Positions 16,682 to 25,860 of a DNA stretch of 64,000 nucleotides are shown here, piece after piece. The stretch is from NCBI GenBank assembly GCA_038748065.1, contig JBCDJG010000006.1, positions 62,001-126,000 of the forward strand. The letters run 5' to 3'. A model generated the notes under the pieces. It did no database searches, was not told where the DNA came from, and worked only from the letters and a program-made list of their open reading frames with translations. The stretch's first letter is position 1, and each line of letters begins with the position of its first letter. The DNA comes from JBCDJG01 sp038748065. Lineage in GTDB: Bacteria; Pseudomonadota; Gammaproteobacteria; Pseudomonadales; Halieaceae. The position numbers were made by a program, and so were the translations under genes.

Positions 16682-18406
16682 TCAGCCGCAGGTCGTATCG
16701 GGATTGGCGGTGTCACACTCCGACGCGTCGTCATCAACAACCTGTACGTCAATCGCCAGCCTCTCTGCCAGCGCAGCAATAAAGCTCGACTGCTGGTTGA
16801 GTGAGATGATGGTCTTGAAAACCGGGTTATCGCTGTTGCGATTTTCGTCCATGATCAAGACGTCGAAGGGGCGACCGTTGCGGGCTTCCGAGTCAATCTC
16901 GTCTGCGTCGGCTGCGGTTGTCTGAAGGCGCGCTCCCAACTCGTCCGTGATTTCAGTCAAAGACTCGATGCCCAATTCTTCCGCGTAGTCGTCGAAACCA
17001 AAACCGCTGACTGCGCGGGTAGTTTCGTCATCTGTGCCGTCGAGATCGCTGTCATAGCCCGCGTAATCTCCGAAGAAGCTGTTGAAAATGCCACGTGCGT
17101 TGAGCACGACGTCGCGGTGGGTGTTGTCTGAAAAGCACGAGTGCTCATCTTCCTGTGAGTTGGAGCTGTAGGAGATCTGCATACGCTCACCGGCGAGTTC
17201 GCCCTCGGATAGGGTGCCCATGCCAGTGAGAATTTGCGTGATGCGTTCGATCGCTTCGTCACGATTTTCGAAGGAGGTAAACTGATCGCGATAGTTGCCC
17301 TCCACCCCGTCGGCCCAACCTGCAGCCACAGACTGCAAGTCTTCCACCAGCTTTTCAGCAACAACCTGCAGATAGGTCAGGCGGCGTGAAGCGAACTCGT
17401 CGCTGGTGAAGTCGCTAACAGGGCGTTGACCGCCAGCAGCCAGGTTGCCAGCGCCATTGGTCTTGACCGCTTCGTCGCGGTCGGTCCCATCTGTGACCAT
17501 GGCGTTGTCGTTCAGATCCTGCCCCCAGAGCATAAACTCGATTGCATGGTAGCCGGCGATCACGTCGCGCTCGTCGGCCTCTTCGTTGGCCGTGTTGGAG
17601 ATCAACTCCTTGGTGATCTCGATAGACGTATCTGAGATGAGGTTCAGCGCATCGCCGGTACCGTCCACTTCGCCACCATCGTTGACGCCGGCGCCATTGG
17701 ACTCAACAGCGACCTGATCGTTACCGAAATCGGGCTCTTCGTTGGTGACGTAGTCGATCAGCGCTTCGCCCAGCGGCCAGGCGTTAATCTGGCCCTCGGG
17801 CCCGTCCTCATCCATGTAGTTGGTTGAATCGATCGGGCTGAGCCGGAAGCGATAGACTTCTGTCTGGCCATAAGGTTCGCGGGCAACCAGCCAGGCACGC
17901 TTGGCCGCATCCAGGCCTGCCTGGTCTGGGTTGGCCGCAAAATCATCGATGGCGTCCTGCAGGGCAACGGCGGTATCCACTGAGTCGCTGTAGGCCGCCA
18001 GAGCAATGTCAGCGTTAGTCTCAAGTAGCGCTACTACGCCGCTGGTGTCGAATGGCACGAAGACGGGCTCGAGGAAGAAGCGCTCGTCAGAGGCCAGAAG
18101 CGCCTGGAATCCTTCATTATCTTCAAAGCCGTCAGACGACAGGGCACAGGGTGCGTCGGAGCCACCACAAAGGCGCTTGTTGCGCTTTCGCCAACCATCA
18201 AAGACAAAGCCTTCGTCAGGTACGGCAGTGAAGGTCTCGTCAAACATGCTGTCGGTCACGTCGAAGCGACAGGTGTCGTCGGCCGAACAATCAAAGCTGC
18301 CGGAGGTACTGGTGACGCTGCCACCTTCCGGGACGCGAATGATCAACTTGCAGCCACTGACCGTGACCATGGCGGTAATAATTGCCGCTGTTGTAAGGGT
18401 TTTCAT
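16682..18406 (-). CDS. Imelysin family lipoprotein with N-terminal Cys-rich repeat domain
   Basis: 574-aa exported lipoprotein (lipobox VTVSGC). Residues about 25-110 form an extra domain with four or more Cys and the phrase FDETFTAVPDEGFVFDGW, resembling divergent InlB B-repeats (GYxFDGW). The imelysin domain follows, with the iron-site motif in VIAGYHAIEFMLWGQD (GxHxxE). The length exceeds typical imelysins (about 400 aa) because of the N-terminal domain and acidic, low-complexity insertions. It is the first gene of a five-gene operon whose promoter region holds a Fur-like box, so iron repression is expected. The role is probably iron binding at the cell surface or in the periplasm; cleavage activity is unlikely. 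Confidence 0.9.
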   Translation of the reverse strand: MKTLTTAAIITAMVTVSGCKLIIRVPEGGSVTSTSGSFDCSADDTCRFDVTDSMFDETFTAVPDEGFVFDGWRKRNKRLCGGSDAPCALSSDGFEDNEGFQALLASDERFFLEPVFVPFDTSGVVALLETNADIALAAYSDSVDTAVALQDAIDDFAANPDQAGLDAAKRAWLVAREPYGQTEVYRFRLSPIDSTNYMDEDGPEGQINAWPLGEALIDYVTNEEPDFGNDQVAVESNGAGVNDGGEVDGTGDALNLISDTSIEITKELISNTANEEADERDVIAGYHAIEFMLWGQDLNDNAMVTDGTDRDEAVKTNGAGNLAAGGQRPVSDFTSDEFASRRLTYLQVVAEKLVEDLQSVAAGWADGVEGNYRDQFTSFENRDEAIERITQILTGMGTLSEGELAGERMQISYSSNSQEDEHSCFSDNTHRDVVLNARGIFNSFFGDYAGYDSDLDGTDDETTRAVSGFGFDDYAEELGIESLTEITDELGARLQTTAADADEIDSEARNGRPFDVLIMDENRNSDNPVFKTIISLNQQSSFIAALAERLAIDVQVVDDDASECDTANPDTTCG

Positions 18407-18457
18407 TGTGTGTGCCTCTGAGCCAAAATGGCGCTATTGATATTAAAAGCAATCGTA

Positions 18458-18486
18458 ACAATAATGATTCTCATTTATATATGCAA
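18458..18486 (-). promoter_or_regulatory. Fur-controlled promoter of the imelysin operon
   Basis: A 19-bp Fur-like box (18460-18478, AATAATGATTCTCATTTAT) matches 13 of 19 positions of GATAATGATAATCATTATC. On the minus strand it fills the 17-nt spacer between a -35-like TTGCAT (18486-18481) and a -10-like TATTGT (18463-18458). That placement predicts repression by Fe-Fur. It may also affect the divergent peroxidase gene. Confidence 0.72.
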
Positions 18487-18615
18487 CTATTCATGACACC
18501 AGCCGATGTAAAGCGTTTGTTGCGCTTATGGGTTTCGTGCGACCAAGTGGCTACCCTTTTGCGGGTTTGGTTGCAGGGCGTGTATGGCAAGGGGACACGG
18601 CGGCATAGCTATGGG

Positions 18616-19938
18616 ATGCTTGATTCCTTGGGCACTAATGAAAAATACGGCAAGTCTGGCGGCCTCTGGCGACCTTCCTTATGCCTATTGGCGCTCGCGC
18701 TACTGGGAGGATGCGGTGGCGATGGCAGTGACTCGACCCCACCCGGATCAGGGCTTGGCGACCCGGTACAACCGGCACCTGTAGAGCCAGCACTGCCCTC
18801 TGAACCTGCCTTCAGAAGTGCGGAGGCACTAGGCGAGAGCCTGTTCTTCGACACGAATCTCTCTCTCAACCGTACGCAGGCCTGCGCCACCTGCCACGAT
18901 CCTGAGCGCGCTTTCACTGACCCTCGGCTTGATGCAGAAGGGCTGCCCGCGGCGTTTTCGCTAGGGGACGATGGTTTCTCGCGAGCCAGTCGTAACGCGC
19001 CAACGGCTGCCTATGCTGCGTTTGCGCCCGTTTTTCAATTTGGTACCCATCCCAGGTTCAACAGTCAGCAGTCGGACTATGAAGGCTACAGAGGCGGCCA
19101 GTTTCTGGATGGGCGTGCAGCTGACCTGACAGAGCAAGCTGGAGGGCCGCCCATTGGTGCAGAGGAAATGGGCATGCCGGACGAAGCCAGCGTAGTAGAC
19201 CGCCTTCTCGAGAACCCGGATTACGTCGTCTCCTTCAGAGCCTTGTACGGTGAACAGATCTTCGATGACGTTGAGGCCGCCTATACAGCCATGGCAGCCA
19301 GCATTGCCGCCTATGAGCGTACGGACACCTTTGCCAGCTTCGACTCAAAGTACGATAAGGCGCTGCGTGGCGAATACCTCTATGAGCCAGGGACCAAGGC
19401 TGCTCTGGGCCGCGCGCTCTTTTTTTCGCAGCAATTCACCAATTGCGCCACCTGTCATCAGCTCGCGCCCAACAGCAGTCGCCAGGAAACATTCACCAAC
19501 TATGAGTATCACAACATCGGTACGCCCGTGAACGATGCGGCGCGCCTCGCTGCCAACATACCCCTGGATGATCTGGATGAGGGGCTTCTCAGGAATCCGG
19601 CAGTAGATGATCCGGCTGAGACTGGCAAGTACAAGGTGCCGACGCTACGCAATGTCGCCGTTACCAGCCCGTATATGAACAACGGTCTCTTCCGCCGCCT
19701 GGATACGGTCATTCGCTTCTATGACAAGTTTCAAACAGGTTCGGATAACCAGGTCAATCCAGAAACAGGCGCGCCCTGGCGCGAGCCGCCGTTTCCGGAC
19801 ACGATTAGTCTGCTGGAATTGCGCGATGGTCGCCGCCTTGACGACAGCGAGATCGAGGCGCTTGTCTGCTTTTTACGGACGCTGACAGACGAGCGCTACG
19901 AATACCTCATCGAAGAAGATGGCATTGCTTGCGATTGA
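18616..19938 (+). CDS. Di-heme cytochrome c peroxidase / MauG-MbnH-like lipoprotein
   Basis: About 440 aa with a lipoprotein signal (LALALLGGC). Two haem c motifs, both CATCH: one in QACATCHDPERAFTD, one in TNCATCHQLAPN. The set GESLFFDTNLSLNRTQACATC, APTAAYAAFAPVFQF, GRALFFSQQFTNC and VPTLRNVAVTSPYMNNG is the standard order of the bacterial di-heme peroxidase/MauG superfamily. No MbnP-type partner is adjacent, so the role (peroxide reduction or amino-acid oxidation) is open. It is divergent from the imelysin operon and shares its Fur-like intergenic region. An open frame exists from 18406, but M at 18616 puts the lipobox at a normal position. Confidence 0.87.
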   Translation: MLDSLGTNEKYGKSGGLWRPSLCLLALALLGGCGGDGSDSTPPGSGLGDPVQPAPVEPALPSEPAFRSAEALGESLFFDTNLSLNRTQACATCHDPERAFTDPRLDAEGLPAAFSLGDDGFSRASRNAPTAAYAAFAPVFQFGTHPRFNSQQSDYEGYRGGQFLDGRAADLTEQAGGPPIGAEEMGMPDEASVVDRLLENPDYVVSFRALYGEQIFDDVEAAYTAMAASIAAYERTDTFASFDSKYDKALRGEYLYEPGTKAALGRALFFSQQFTNCATCHQLAPNSSRQETFTNYEYHNIGTPVNDAARLAANIPLDDLDEGLLRNPAVDDPAETGKYKVPTLRNVAVTSPYMNNGLFRRLDTVIRFYDKFQTGSDNQVNPETGAPWREPPFPDTISLLELRDGRRLDDSEIEALVCFLRTLTDERYEYLIEEDGIACD

Positions 19939-19953
19939 CCCGCAGGGCTACGC

Positions 19954-20859
19954 TCAGCTTTCCAATTCGCTGCGCACAATGCCGGGCGTTTTTGCCTGGC
20001 CCTGGCGTCTGTCGGGGTGATCCCGCTCGTTGAAGCGGCGAAGTCCCTCTCTCAGCTCAGCCGCGGACGCCTGCGTTGTCAGTAGGCGGTTAAAGCACTC
20101 GGCTTCGATGCGAAGGCCTTCCCGCAGTTCCTGTCCAAAACCGCGAACAGTCGCCTCTTTATCGGTGCGAATCGCGTCCTGGGGCAGGGTGGCGATGAAC
20201 TGAGCCATATCCACCGCGCGTGACAGCGACTCGCCCTTGGGCACCACCTCGTTTGCCAATCCGATGCGATAGGCCTCCTCGGCACCCATGACCTTGCCGG
20301 TGATGATGAGCTCAAGTGCGCGGCCCATGCCGATTATGCGTGGCAGCCGCTGCGAGCCGCCATCGGCAAGGCCGATGTTCCAGCGGCGGCAGGTAATGCC
20401 GAAGGACGCGTGCTCTTCTACGATACGCATGTCTGCGAAGCAGGCCCATTCGAAACCGCCCGCGTAGGCAATGCCGTTGATCGCGGCGATGACCGGCTTG
20501 TAGATGTCGGTCCAGCGCGACGGGCCGAGAATGCCAGGTGCCTCGCCTCGATTGTGGCGGGCCACGTCGGCCGGCTGCACCGGGCATAGCGCCGCCTGTT
20601 CCGGGTCGGGGTGGTCTGTGGGCTCGCAGGCGTCGAAGTTACTTTTCAGGTCGCCGCCCGCACAAAAGGCGGAGTCTCCAGCCCCGGTTAAGACGGCAAC
20701 CGCAGCGGCTTCGTTGGTGCGAAATCGGTCAAAGGCATGAATCAGTTCGCGATGGGTCCGCGTGCCAATGCAGTTTTTTACCTCGGGCCGATTCAAGGTA
20801 ATGATGGTGACCGGCCCTTCCTCCTGGTATCGAATGTGCTGGTAGTTCATGTCGCTCAT
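19954..20859 (-). CDS. Enoyl-CoA hydratase/isomerase family protein
   Basis: 301-aa crotonase-fold enzyme: ITLNRPEVKNCIGTRTHREL, the oxyanion-hole segment DSAFCAGGDLKSN, and INGIAYAGGFEWACFADMRI. It probably hydrates or isomerises an enoyl-CoA; the substrate cannot be read. It follows the peroxidase gene in convergent orientation with 15 nt between stops, and is divergent from the AraC regulator (about 110 nt apart), which could control it. M at 20859 or 20850 is preferred over the longer frame starting at 20889. Confidence 0.88.
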   Translation of the reverse strand: MSDMNYQHIRYQEEGPVTIITLNRPEVKNCIGTRTHRELIHAFDRFRTNEAAAVAVLTGAGDSAFCAGGDLKSNFDACEPTDHPDPEQAALCPVQPADVARHNRGEAPGILGPSRWTDIYKPVIAAINGIAYAGGFEWACFADMRIVEEHASFGITCRRWNIGLADGGSQRLPRIIGMGRALELIITGKVMGAEEAYRIGLANEVVPKGESLSRAVDMAQFIATLPQDAIRTDKEATVRGFGQELREGLRIEAECFNRLLTTQASAAELREGLRRFNERDHPDRRQGQAKTPGIVRSELES

Positions 20860-20968
20860 GCCTCGCTGCAAATCAAAGTGTGCGCTCAAAATAGCGGCTG
20901 ACGAATCTACGCGGGAGGTTATAATCCTCGATGCAGGGGGTCATTAGATTACAAACGGTAAGAGGCCC

Positions 20969-21997
20969 ATGGGTCACTCTGAAGACAGACTGCTCCACCC
21001 CAGTATTCCAGTTGGCTTTGTCGAAGACGTATTACTGGCCGCGCGTTGGCGCGGTGTGGACGTGGAGTCAGTGCTTGCGGCTAGTGGCCTGAGTGCCAGG
21101 CGGCTTAAGGTGAGCGGCGCGCGAGTCTCGATCGATCAGTACAGTCGCGTGGTGACGCAGCTGCGACGTGAGATGGGCGACGCTTTCGTGGGATTTCTGT
21201 CGCAGCCGGTGCCCGGAGACGCCTTCAGGGTATTTAGCTACAGCCTGGTTGGGTGCGAGCATCTGAGCGATGTTGTTGATCAGGCGAATGACTTTTACGC
21301 GCTCTTGTCGGAGGACTTCCGCTGGCAGCTTGATAAGCAGGGCGATGAGCTGCTGCTACGCATCCATGTCAACAGGGTGTTGCCGGTGGACTATCGCTTT
21401 ATCCTGCAAAGCCTGCTCTTGATGAGCATGCGCTTATTTGGGTGGCTGTTGGGGGAGGATATTCGCGCCCTCTCCGTTAACTTCTCCTTCTCGCGCGATA
21501 TAACCCATGAAAACCTCCGCTACCTCTTCGGCAGTCATCTGGAGTATGAAGCCGATGGGGATTTTATCTGCATCGACGGTGGGTATGGCAGGGCCCGTCT
21601 CAGCTGTACGCGGCGACAGGTGGATCACATGTTGAGAAGTATGCGCCACCTGTTCTTTGTGAGTCGTCACGGACGTCCTCTGTCGCAGGAGATTCGACGT
21701 CGATTACTCCTCAGCCGGGATGTGCGTTGGCTTGAGATCGGGGAAGTGGCACAGCAGCTGCAGCTGGATAAACACCAGCTCTGGCGCAAGCTGGGCAAGG
21801 AGGGAACCAGCTTTCTGTCCATTCGCGACCAGTTGAAGCGCGACTGGGCCCTGGCGCTGCTGGAAGACGCTGACCTAACTGTCGAGGCCGTGGCCGAAAC
21901 ACTGCACTACGCCGACGTCAGCGCCTTTCGCAAAGCCTTCAGGAAGTGGACGGGCGAGCAACCCGGACGCTACCGGGAAGCGCTGGCCCGTTCCTGA
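20969..21997 (+). CDS. AraC family transcriptional regulator
   Basis: 342 aa. The N-terminal part matches the ligand-binding half of OruR/ArgR-type AraC proteins (residues about 10-210), and the C-terminal part is a double helix-turn-helix ending AETLHYADVSAFRKAFRKWTGEQPGRYRE, a clear AraC signature. It sits between the divergent crotonase gene and a convergent TonB receptor gene (9 nt between stops). The divergent arrangement suggests it regulates the crotonase, but the target and inducer are not shown by the sequence. Confidence 0.93.
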   Translation: MGHSEDRLLHPSIPVGFVEDVLLAARWRGVDVESVLAASGLSARRLKVSGARVSIDQYSRVVTQLRREMGDAFVGFLSQPVPGDAFRVFSYSLVGCEHLSDVVDQANDFYALLSEDFRWQLDKQGDELLLRIHVNRVLPVDYRFILQSLLLMSMRLFGWLLGEDIRALSVNFSFSRDITHENLRYLFGSHLEYEADGDFICIDGGYGRARLSCTRRQVDHMLRSMRHLFFVSRHGRPLSQEIRRRLLLSRDVRWLEIGEVAQQLQLDKHQLWRKLGKEGTSFLSIRDQLKRDWALALLEDADLTVEAVAETLHYADVSAFRKAFRKWTGEQPGRYREALARS

Positions 21998-22006
21998 TTC
22001 GCTGAC

Positions 22007-24124
22007 TCAGAAGCTGTACTGGATGGAGCCTCGAATCTCGCGTGGGCGTTCCGGATTAATCGCCCGCGGATCGCTACCTTTGAAGTACTCCTCATCGGTC
22101 ACGTTAGAGATCGTCAGGCGGGCGATAATGCCATGGCCGTTCGCCAGGTCGAAGGCGTACTTCGCGCCGATGTCGAAGCGCGTGTATTCGTCCAGGTCGA
22201 ATGTGTTGGCATCGTTCACAGGCCGGTCGGATTCATGAAAGACCCCGGCACTCAAGGACAGACCTCGCCCCCATTCAGTATCGAACTGGTATTCCGCCCA
22301 CAGGCTAAAGGACCATTCAGACACGCCGGCAGGCGCGTTGCCTTCGAGCTCCGGGTTGTCGTCGCGGACAAACTCGGCGTCGAGATAGGTCATCGAGGAC
22401 ACGAGGCTCAGGTTGTTGCCGATGAGCCCCTGGGCAGAAAGCTCGACGCCTTCGTGTTTCTGCTGCCCGCGCTGCGTGATGATATTTGTAGAGGGTTCCA
22501 GTAGAAGTGAGCCATCCCGATCGATGGAAAAAACAGCGCCTGTCAGCAGCAGGTTGCCGTCGTACAGCTCCCACTTGGCGCCGATCTCGTAGCCCTCGCC
22601 CACGGTAGGGTCTAGTTCCTCGCCGGCGTTCTCGAACTCGCCGCCGACGGGACCATTAGGCTCAAAGCTCTCACTGTAGGAGGCATATACCGACAGATTT
22701 TCCCGCGGCAGGTAGAGGGCGCCCAGACGTGGCGTGACGTTGTCGTCCGAGTACGGCTCGACGCCGAATTCGGTGTCGAAGTCGTCGTAGCGCAGGCCCA
22801 GCAGCACGCGCCATTGATCGCCGACTTCGATCATGTCCTGGACGAACAGGCCCTTGCGGGTCTCGTCAAAGGAGAAGCGCAAGTTGCCGATGGGAATCAT
22901 CGGGTCCGGGGCGGCGGGTCCGAAGACATTACTCCTGATAGATTCCTGGGTGGGATTTTCGCGATCGTCGGTTTCAATGTCGGTCTGCTCCGCGCCGATA
23001 AGCAGGTTGTGCACCAATGAGCCGGTGGTGAACTGACCGTCAAGGTCGAGCGAATAGCTGGTGTAGTCGCGCCTGTTCAGTCGGCGGCGAACGAAAATGA
23101 TGTTGTCGCCGGTTTCGCCGTTGAAATTGACGCCCAGGTTGTCGTAACGATCACGCTGGAACTGCTGGTGGTGAACGATCGCCTTGATGCCCCAGTCCCC
23201 GGAGAAGCGGTGGTCCAGGCGCGCTGACACGTTTGACACTTCCGAATCATACTGGCTCCAGTTCTGGCTCCAGATGGTGTCGTAGTCCAGGGCCGGAACG
23301 ATCTCGTTATCCTCCATAATCACTCCGATATCTTGCGGGCGATCGTCCTCCGTGTAGTCGCCGTCGATCATCAGGGTGGTGCGCTCGGTGATATCCCAGT
23401 CGATGGCTGCGGCGTAGATTTCGCGCTCGACTTCGAAGGCCTCGCCGCTGAAAAACTCGCGGAAGGATTCGCTGCGCTCGTTTATCACATTGAGCCTGCC
23501 GCGCACGGTTCCTTCGCTGTTGAGTGAGCCGCCTACATCAATATGGTAGTGAGCAAGCTCATCGCTGCCCCAGGTGCCTTTAACAAAGCCCGTGAATTCC
23601 TCGCTGGGCCGTTTGGTCACCATGTTGATCAGGCCGGCCGGCGTCACGGTGCCGTAGAGAATAGAAGAGGGGCCCTTCAGCACTTCTACCCGCTCGAGGA
23701 TTTCAGTAGGTACCGAGGCCAGCTGGAAGAAGGGTCGGCCGTCACGCAGGTAATTGGAGCTGTTCGACAGAGTGAAACCCCGTACTTGATAAGAGGAATA
23801 TGCGCCCAGAAAGTTATTAGACTTCTGCACGCTGGCATCGTTTTGCAGGATCTGGTCGAGGCGGAAGGACTGCTGGTCTGCGATCAGTTCGCTGTTGATG
23901 AGGAACACCGAGACCGGCGTCTCGAGAATGGGTGCGTCCTGCCTGAGAGCACTGCTTGCCTCTGAATTGTAATAGCCGACCTGGCGCCCGTAGACTAGGA
24001 TCTCTTCCAGTTGGGAGTTTTCTGCTTGCTGCGTTTGAGCCTGATCCTGGGCAATTGCAACGTTTGTTGTCGAAGCACAAAGGGCGACCGCCCCCGTAGC
24101 TCTGAGTAAGGGCGTCACGCGCAT
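22007..24124 (-). CDS. TonB-dependent siderophore receptor
   Basis: 705-aa outer-membrane receptor. A signal peptide ends near TTNVAIAQ, then comes a TonB-box-like LEEILVYGRQVG, a plug with TPVSVFLINSELI, QILQNDASVQKS, SYQVRGFTL, LERVEVLKGPSSILYGTVTP, and GLINMVTKRP, the ferri-siderophore receptor variant (FhuE/FpvA/IutA-like). The barrel ends with EIRGSIQYSF, a terminal Phe as usual. A Fur-like box is only about 10 nt upstream of the ATG. No siderophore biosynthesis genes are nearby, so uptake of foreign ferri-siderophores is likely. Confidence 0.93.
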   Translation of the reverse strand: MRVTPLLRATGAVALCASTTNVAIAQDQAQTQQAENSQLEEILVYGRQVGYYNSEASSALRQDAPILETPVSVFLINSELIADQQSFRLDQILQNDASVQKSNNFLGAYSSYQVRGFTLSNSSNYLRDGRPFFQLASVPTEILERVEVLKGPSSILYGTVTPAGLINMVTKRPSEEFTGFVKGTWGSDELAHYHIDVGGSLNSEGTVRGRLNVINERSESFREFFSGEAFEVEREIYAAAIDWDITERTTLMIDGDYTEDDRPQDIGVIMEDNEIVPALDYDTIWSQNWSQYDSEVSNVSARLDHRFSGDWGIKAIVHHQQFQRDRYDNLGVNFNGETGDNIIFVRRRLNRRDYTSYSLDLDGQFTTGSLVHNLLIGAEQTDIETDDRENPTQESIRSNVFGPAAPDPMIPIGNLRFSFDETRKGLFVQDMIEVGDQWRVLLGLRYDDFDTEFGVEPYSDDNVTPRLGALYLPRENLSVYASYSESFEPNGPVGGEFENAGEELDPTVGEGYEIGAKWELYDGNLLLTGAVFSIDRDGSLLLEPSTNIITQRGQQKHEGVELSAQGLIGNNLSLVSSMTYLDAEFVRDDNPELEGNAPAGVSEWSFSLWAEYQFDTEWGRGLSLSAGVFHESDRPVNDANTFDLDEYTRFDIGAKYAFDLANGHGIIARLTISNVTDEEYFKGSDPRAINPERPREIRGSIQYSF

Positions 24125-24133
24125 ACTCCGTAT

Positions 24134-24152
24134 ACAAATGAGAATCGTTAAC
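24134..24152 (-). promoter_or_regulatory. Fur-like box upstream of TonB siderophore receptor
   Basis: 19-mer ACAAATGAGAATCGTTAAC matches 13 of 19 positions of the Fur consensus, immediately 5' of the receptor start codon. It predicts iron-dependent repression. Confidence 0.65.
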
Positions 24153-24240
24153 GCTATCGCCAGTGGGGAGGAAGTGCAAGCCTTTCACCGGGTCTGGGAA
24201 TAATGCCAGTCTCAGCGGCTGGCTGACTTGCGAGCGGCGC

Positions 24241-25860
24241 TCAGGTGGTCTCTGTACCGAGTGCAGTCCCGGCTGCGGATGCGCTACCTGAGTCGTCTGC
24301 GGCCACCTCGCCGAGCATATGTTCGAGCTGTCGTTCCGCCAGAGCCGCCATCGTGAAGGTCGGATTCACCGCCCCCGTACTGGGGAACAGGCCTGGCCCA
24401 GATACGTAGAGATTCTTTGTGTCGTGCACCCGACCATAGGCATCGGTGACCGATCGTGTCTCGTCATTGCCCATCACAGTACCGCCCATGATGTGCATGG
24501 CGACTCGTGGGCCATGCCACACCTCAGTGGCGCCTGCTTCTTTGAGGATAGCCTGCCCTTCATCGATGCGCTGTTGCCAGCGTGATACGAGTTCGTCGCT
24601 GATGTCATGATGTGTGCTGGCCAGAGGGATGCCGTCGGCATCCGTCTTTGCGCTGAGCGTGATGCGGTTATCCGGGCGAGCGATATCCTCGGCCACTACC
24701 GTCATATTACCGACAGAGCGTGCGGCGCGAGACATCCAGAGCTTCACATCCTGGCCGATGATATCTGGCCTCGAAATACCGTAGCCAAGCAGGTCGTTGG
24801 GTTTAATAGCGTGGGCGATCAGCCACTGGGAGGAGCCGAAGCCGCCGGTAGCCGCTTTATCTGCGTAGTCATCCTGACAGAGCAGTTGTCCGCCTGTGAC
24901 CCCCTGATGCGGGTAGGTTTGCTCGTCGAAAAGTCCAAACGCCGTGCCTGCCGGGTGAGTAGTCAGGTAGCGGCCGAGCTGATCGTGACGATTGCCAGGC
25001 GCCGGCTGGCCGTCGCTGGCTGAACTGAGCAATATGCGCGTGCTCTGGACCGTGAAAGCCGCGATGATAAAGCGCGCCGCAGTGACGGACACCTGCTTGC
25101 CGTCCTGCAGGTAATCGATGGCTTCGATGTGCTCTGAATCTTTTGCACTGCGGCGCACGCGAATAACCCGTGCGCGGTGCTCGATCTTTGCGCCTGCGGC
25201 TAGCGCTCGCGGCAGCCAGGTGACCAAGGGGTTGGCCAGGGCGCCAATAGGGCAGCCCGCGTCGCACCATCCGTCGTACAGACAGGACTGTCGACCGCCG
25301 TAAGGCACACTGTTAATGGCAAGAGGTAGCGGTGTTGTCCTTTTACCCGTCTCTGCGAAACCCTTGGCCAGCAACTGCCCTTGAGCAAACACGGGCAACG
25401 GGGGCATGGGGTAGGGTGCACCCTCGGGGCGCCATGGGTCCGAAGCGGCGTCACCACTTAACCCGATATCAGATTGGATGCGGTCGTAGTAGGGCTTGAG
25501 CGTCGGGTAATCGATCGGCCAGTCAAGGCCGCGTCCGTGGTCGCTGGCCACGGTAAAATCATTCTCGTGCAGGCGCAGCCAAACGCCATAGTGATGTGCT
25601 GCTGAACCACCCGTGCCGCCGCCGGCGTTGAATGCATGCCCGACTGGATGGTTGCCGCTCTCTTCGACGTGCGGCCCCGACCACTTAAGCAGCCGCGAGG
25701 CAATCTGCGAGCTGATCATGTCCGCGGTAGAGCGTTCCGGACCTGCCTCGAGCACCAACACGTTTTCGCCCGCTTCAGCGAGGCGAGCTGCTGCCAGTAG
25801 TCCGGCGGCTCCCGCGCCAACAATAACCGTATCGGGCTTGGCCTTGGCTGTTTCTACCAT
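24241..25860 (-). CDS. GMC-family FAD oxidoreductase
   Basis: 539 aa. FAD-binding Rossmann motif VIVGAGAAGLLAAARLAEAG with ENVLVLEAGPE near the N-terminus; a GMC middle region (GGGTGGSAAHHYGVWLRL); C-terminal active-site region HIMGGTVMGN and LYVSGPGLFPSTGAVNPTFT. It resembles the large subunit of membrane gluconate/2-ketogluconate/sorbitol dehydrogenases, which work with a small subunit-3 protein. Exactly such a gene precedes it with a 7-nt overlap. The expected reaction is oxidation of a CH-OH group on a sugar, sterol or alcohol. The third, cytochrome c subunit of such complexes is absent here. Confidence 0.9.
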   Translation of the reverse strand: MVETAKAKPDTVIVGAGAAGLLAAARLAEAGENVLVLEAGPERSTADMISSQIASRLLKWSGPHVEESGNHPVGHAFNAGGGTGGSAAHHYGVWLRLHENDFTVASDHGRGLDWPIDYPTLKPYYDRIQSDIGLSGDAASDPWRPEGAPYPMPPLPVFAQGQLLAKGFAETGKRTTPLPLAINSVPYGGRQSCLYDGWCDAGCPIGALANPLVTWLPRALAAGAKIEHRARVIRVRRSAKDSEHIEAIDYLQDGKQVSVTAARFIIAAFTVQSTRILLSSASDGQPAPGNRHDQLGRYLTTHPAGTAFGLFDEQTYPHQGVTGGQLLCQDDYADKAATGGFGSSQWLIAHAIKPNDLLGYGISRPDIIGQDVKLWMSRAARSVGNMTVVAEDIARPDNRITLSAKTDADGIPLASTHHDISDELVSRWQQRIDEGQAILKEAGATEVWHGPRVAMHIMGGTVMGNDETRSVTDAYGRVHDTKNLYVSGPGLFPSTGAVNPTFTMAALAERQLEHMLGEVAADDSGSASAAGTALGTETT

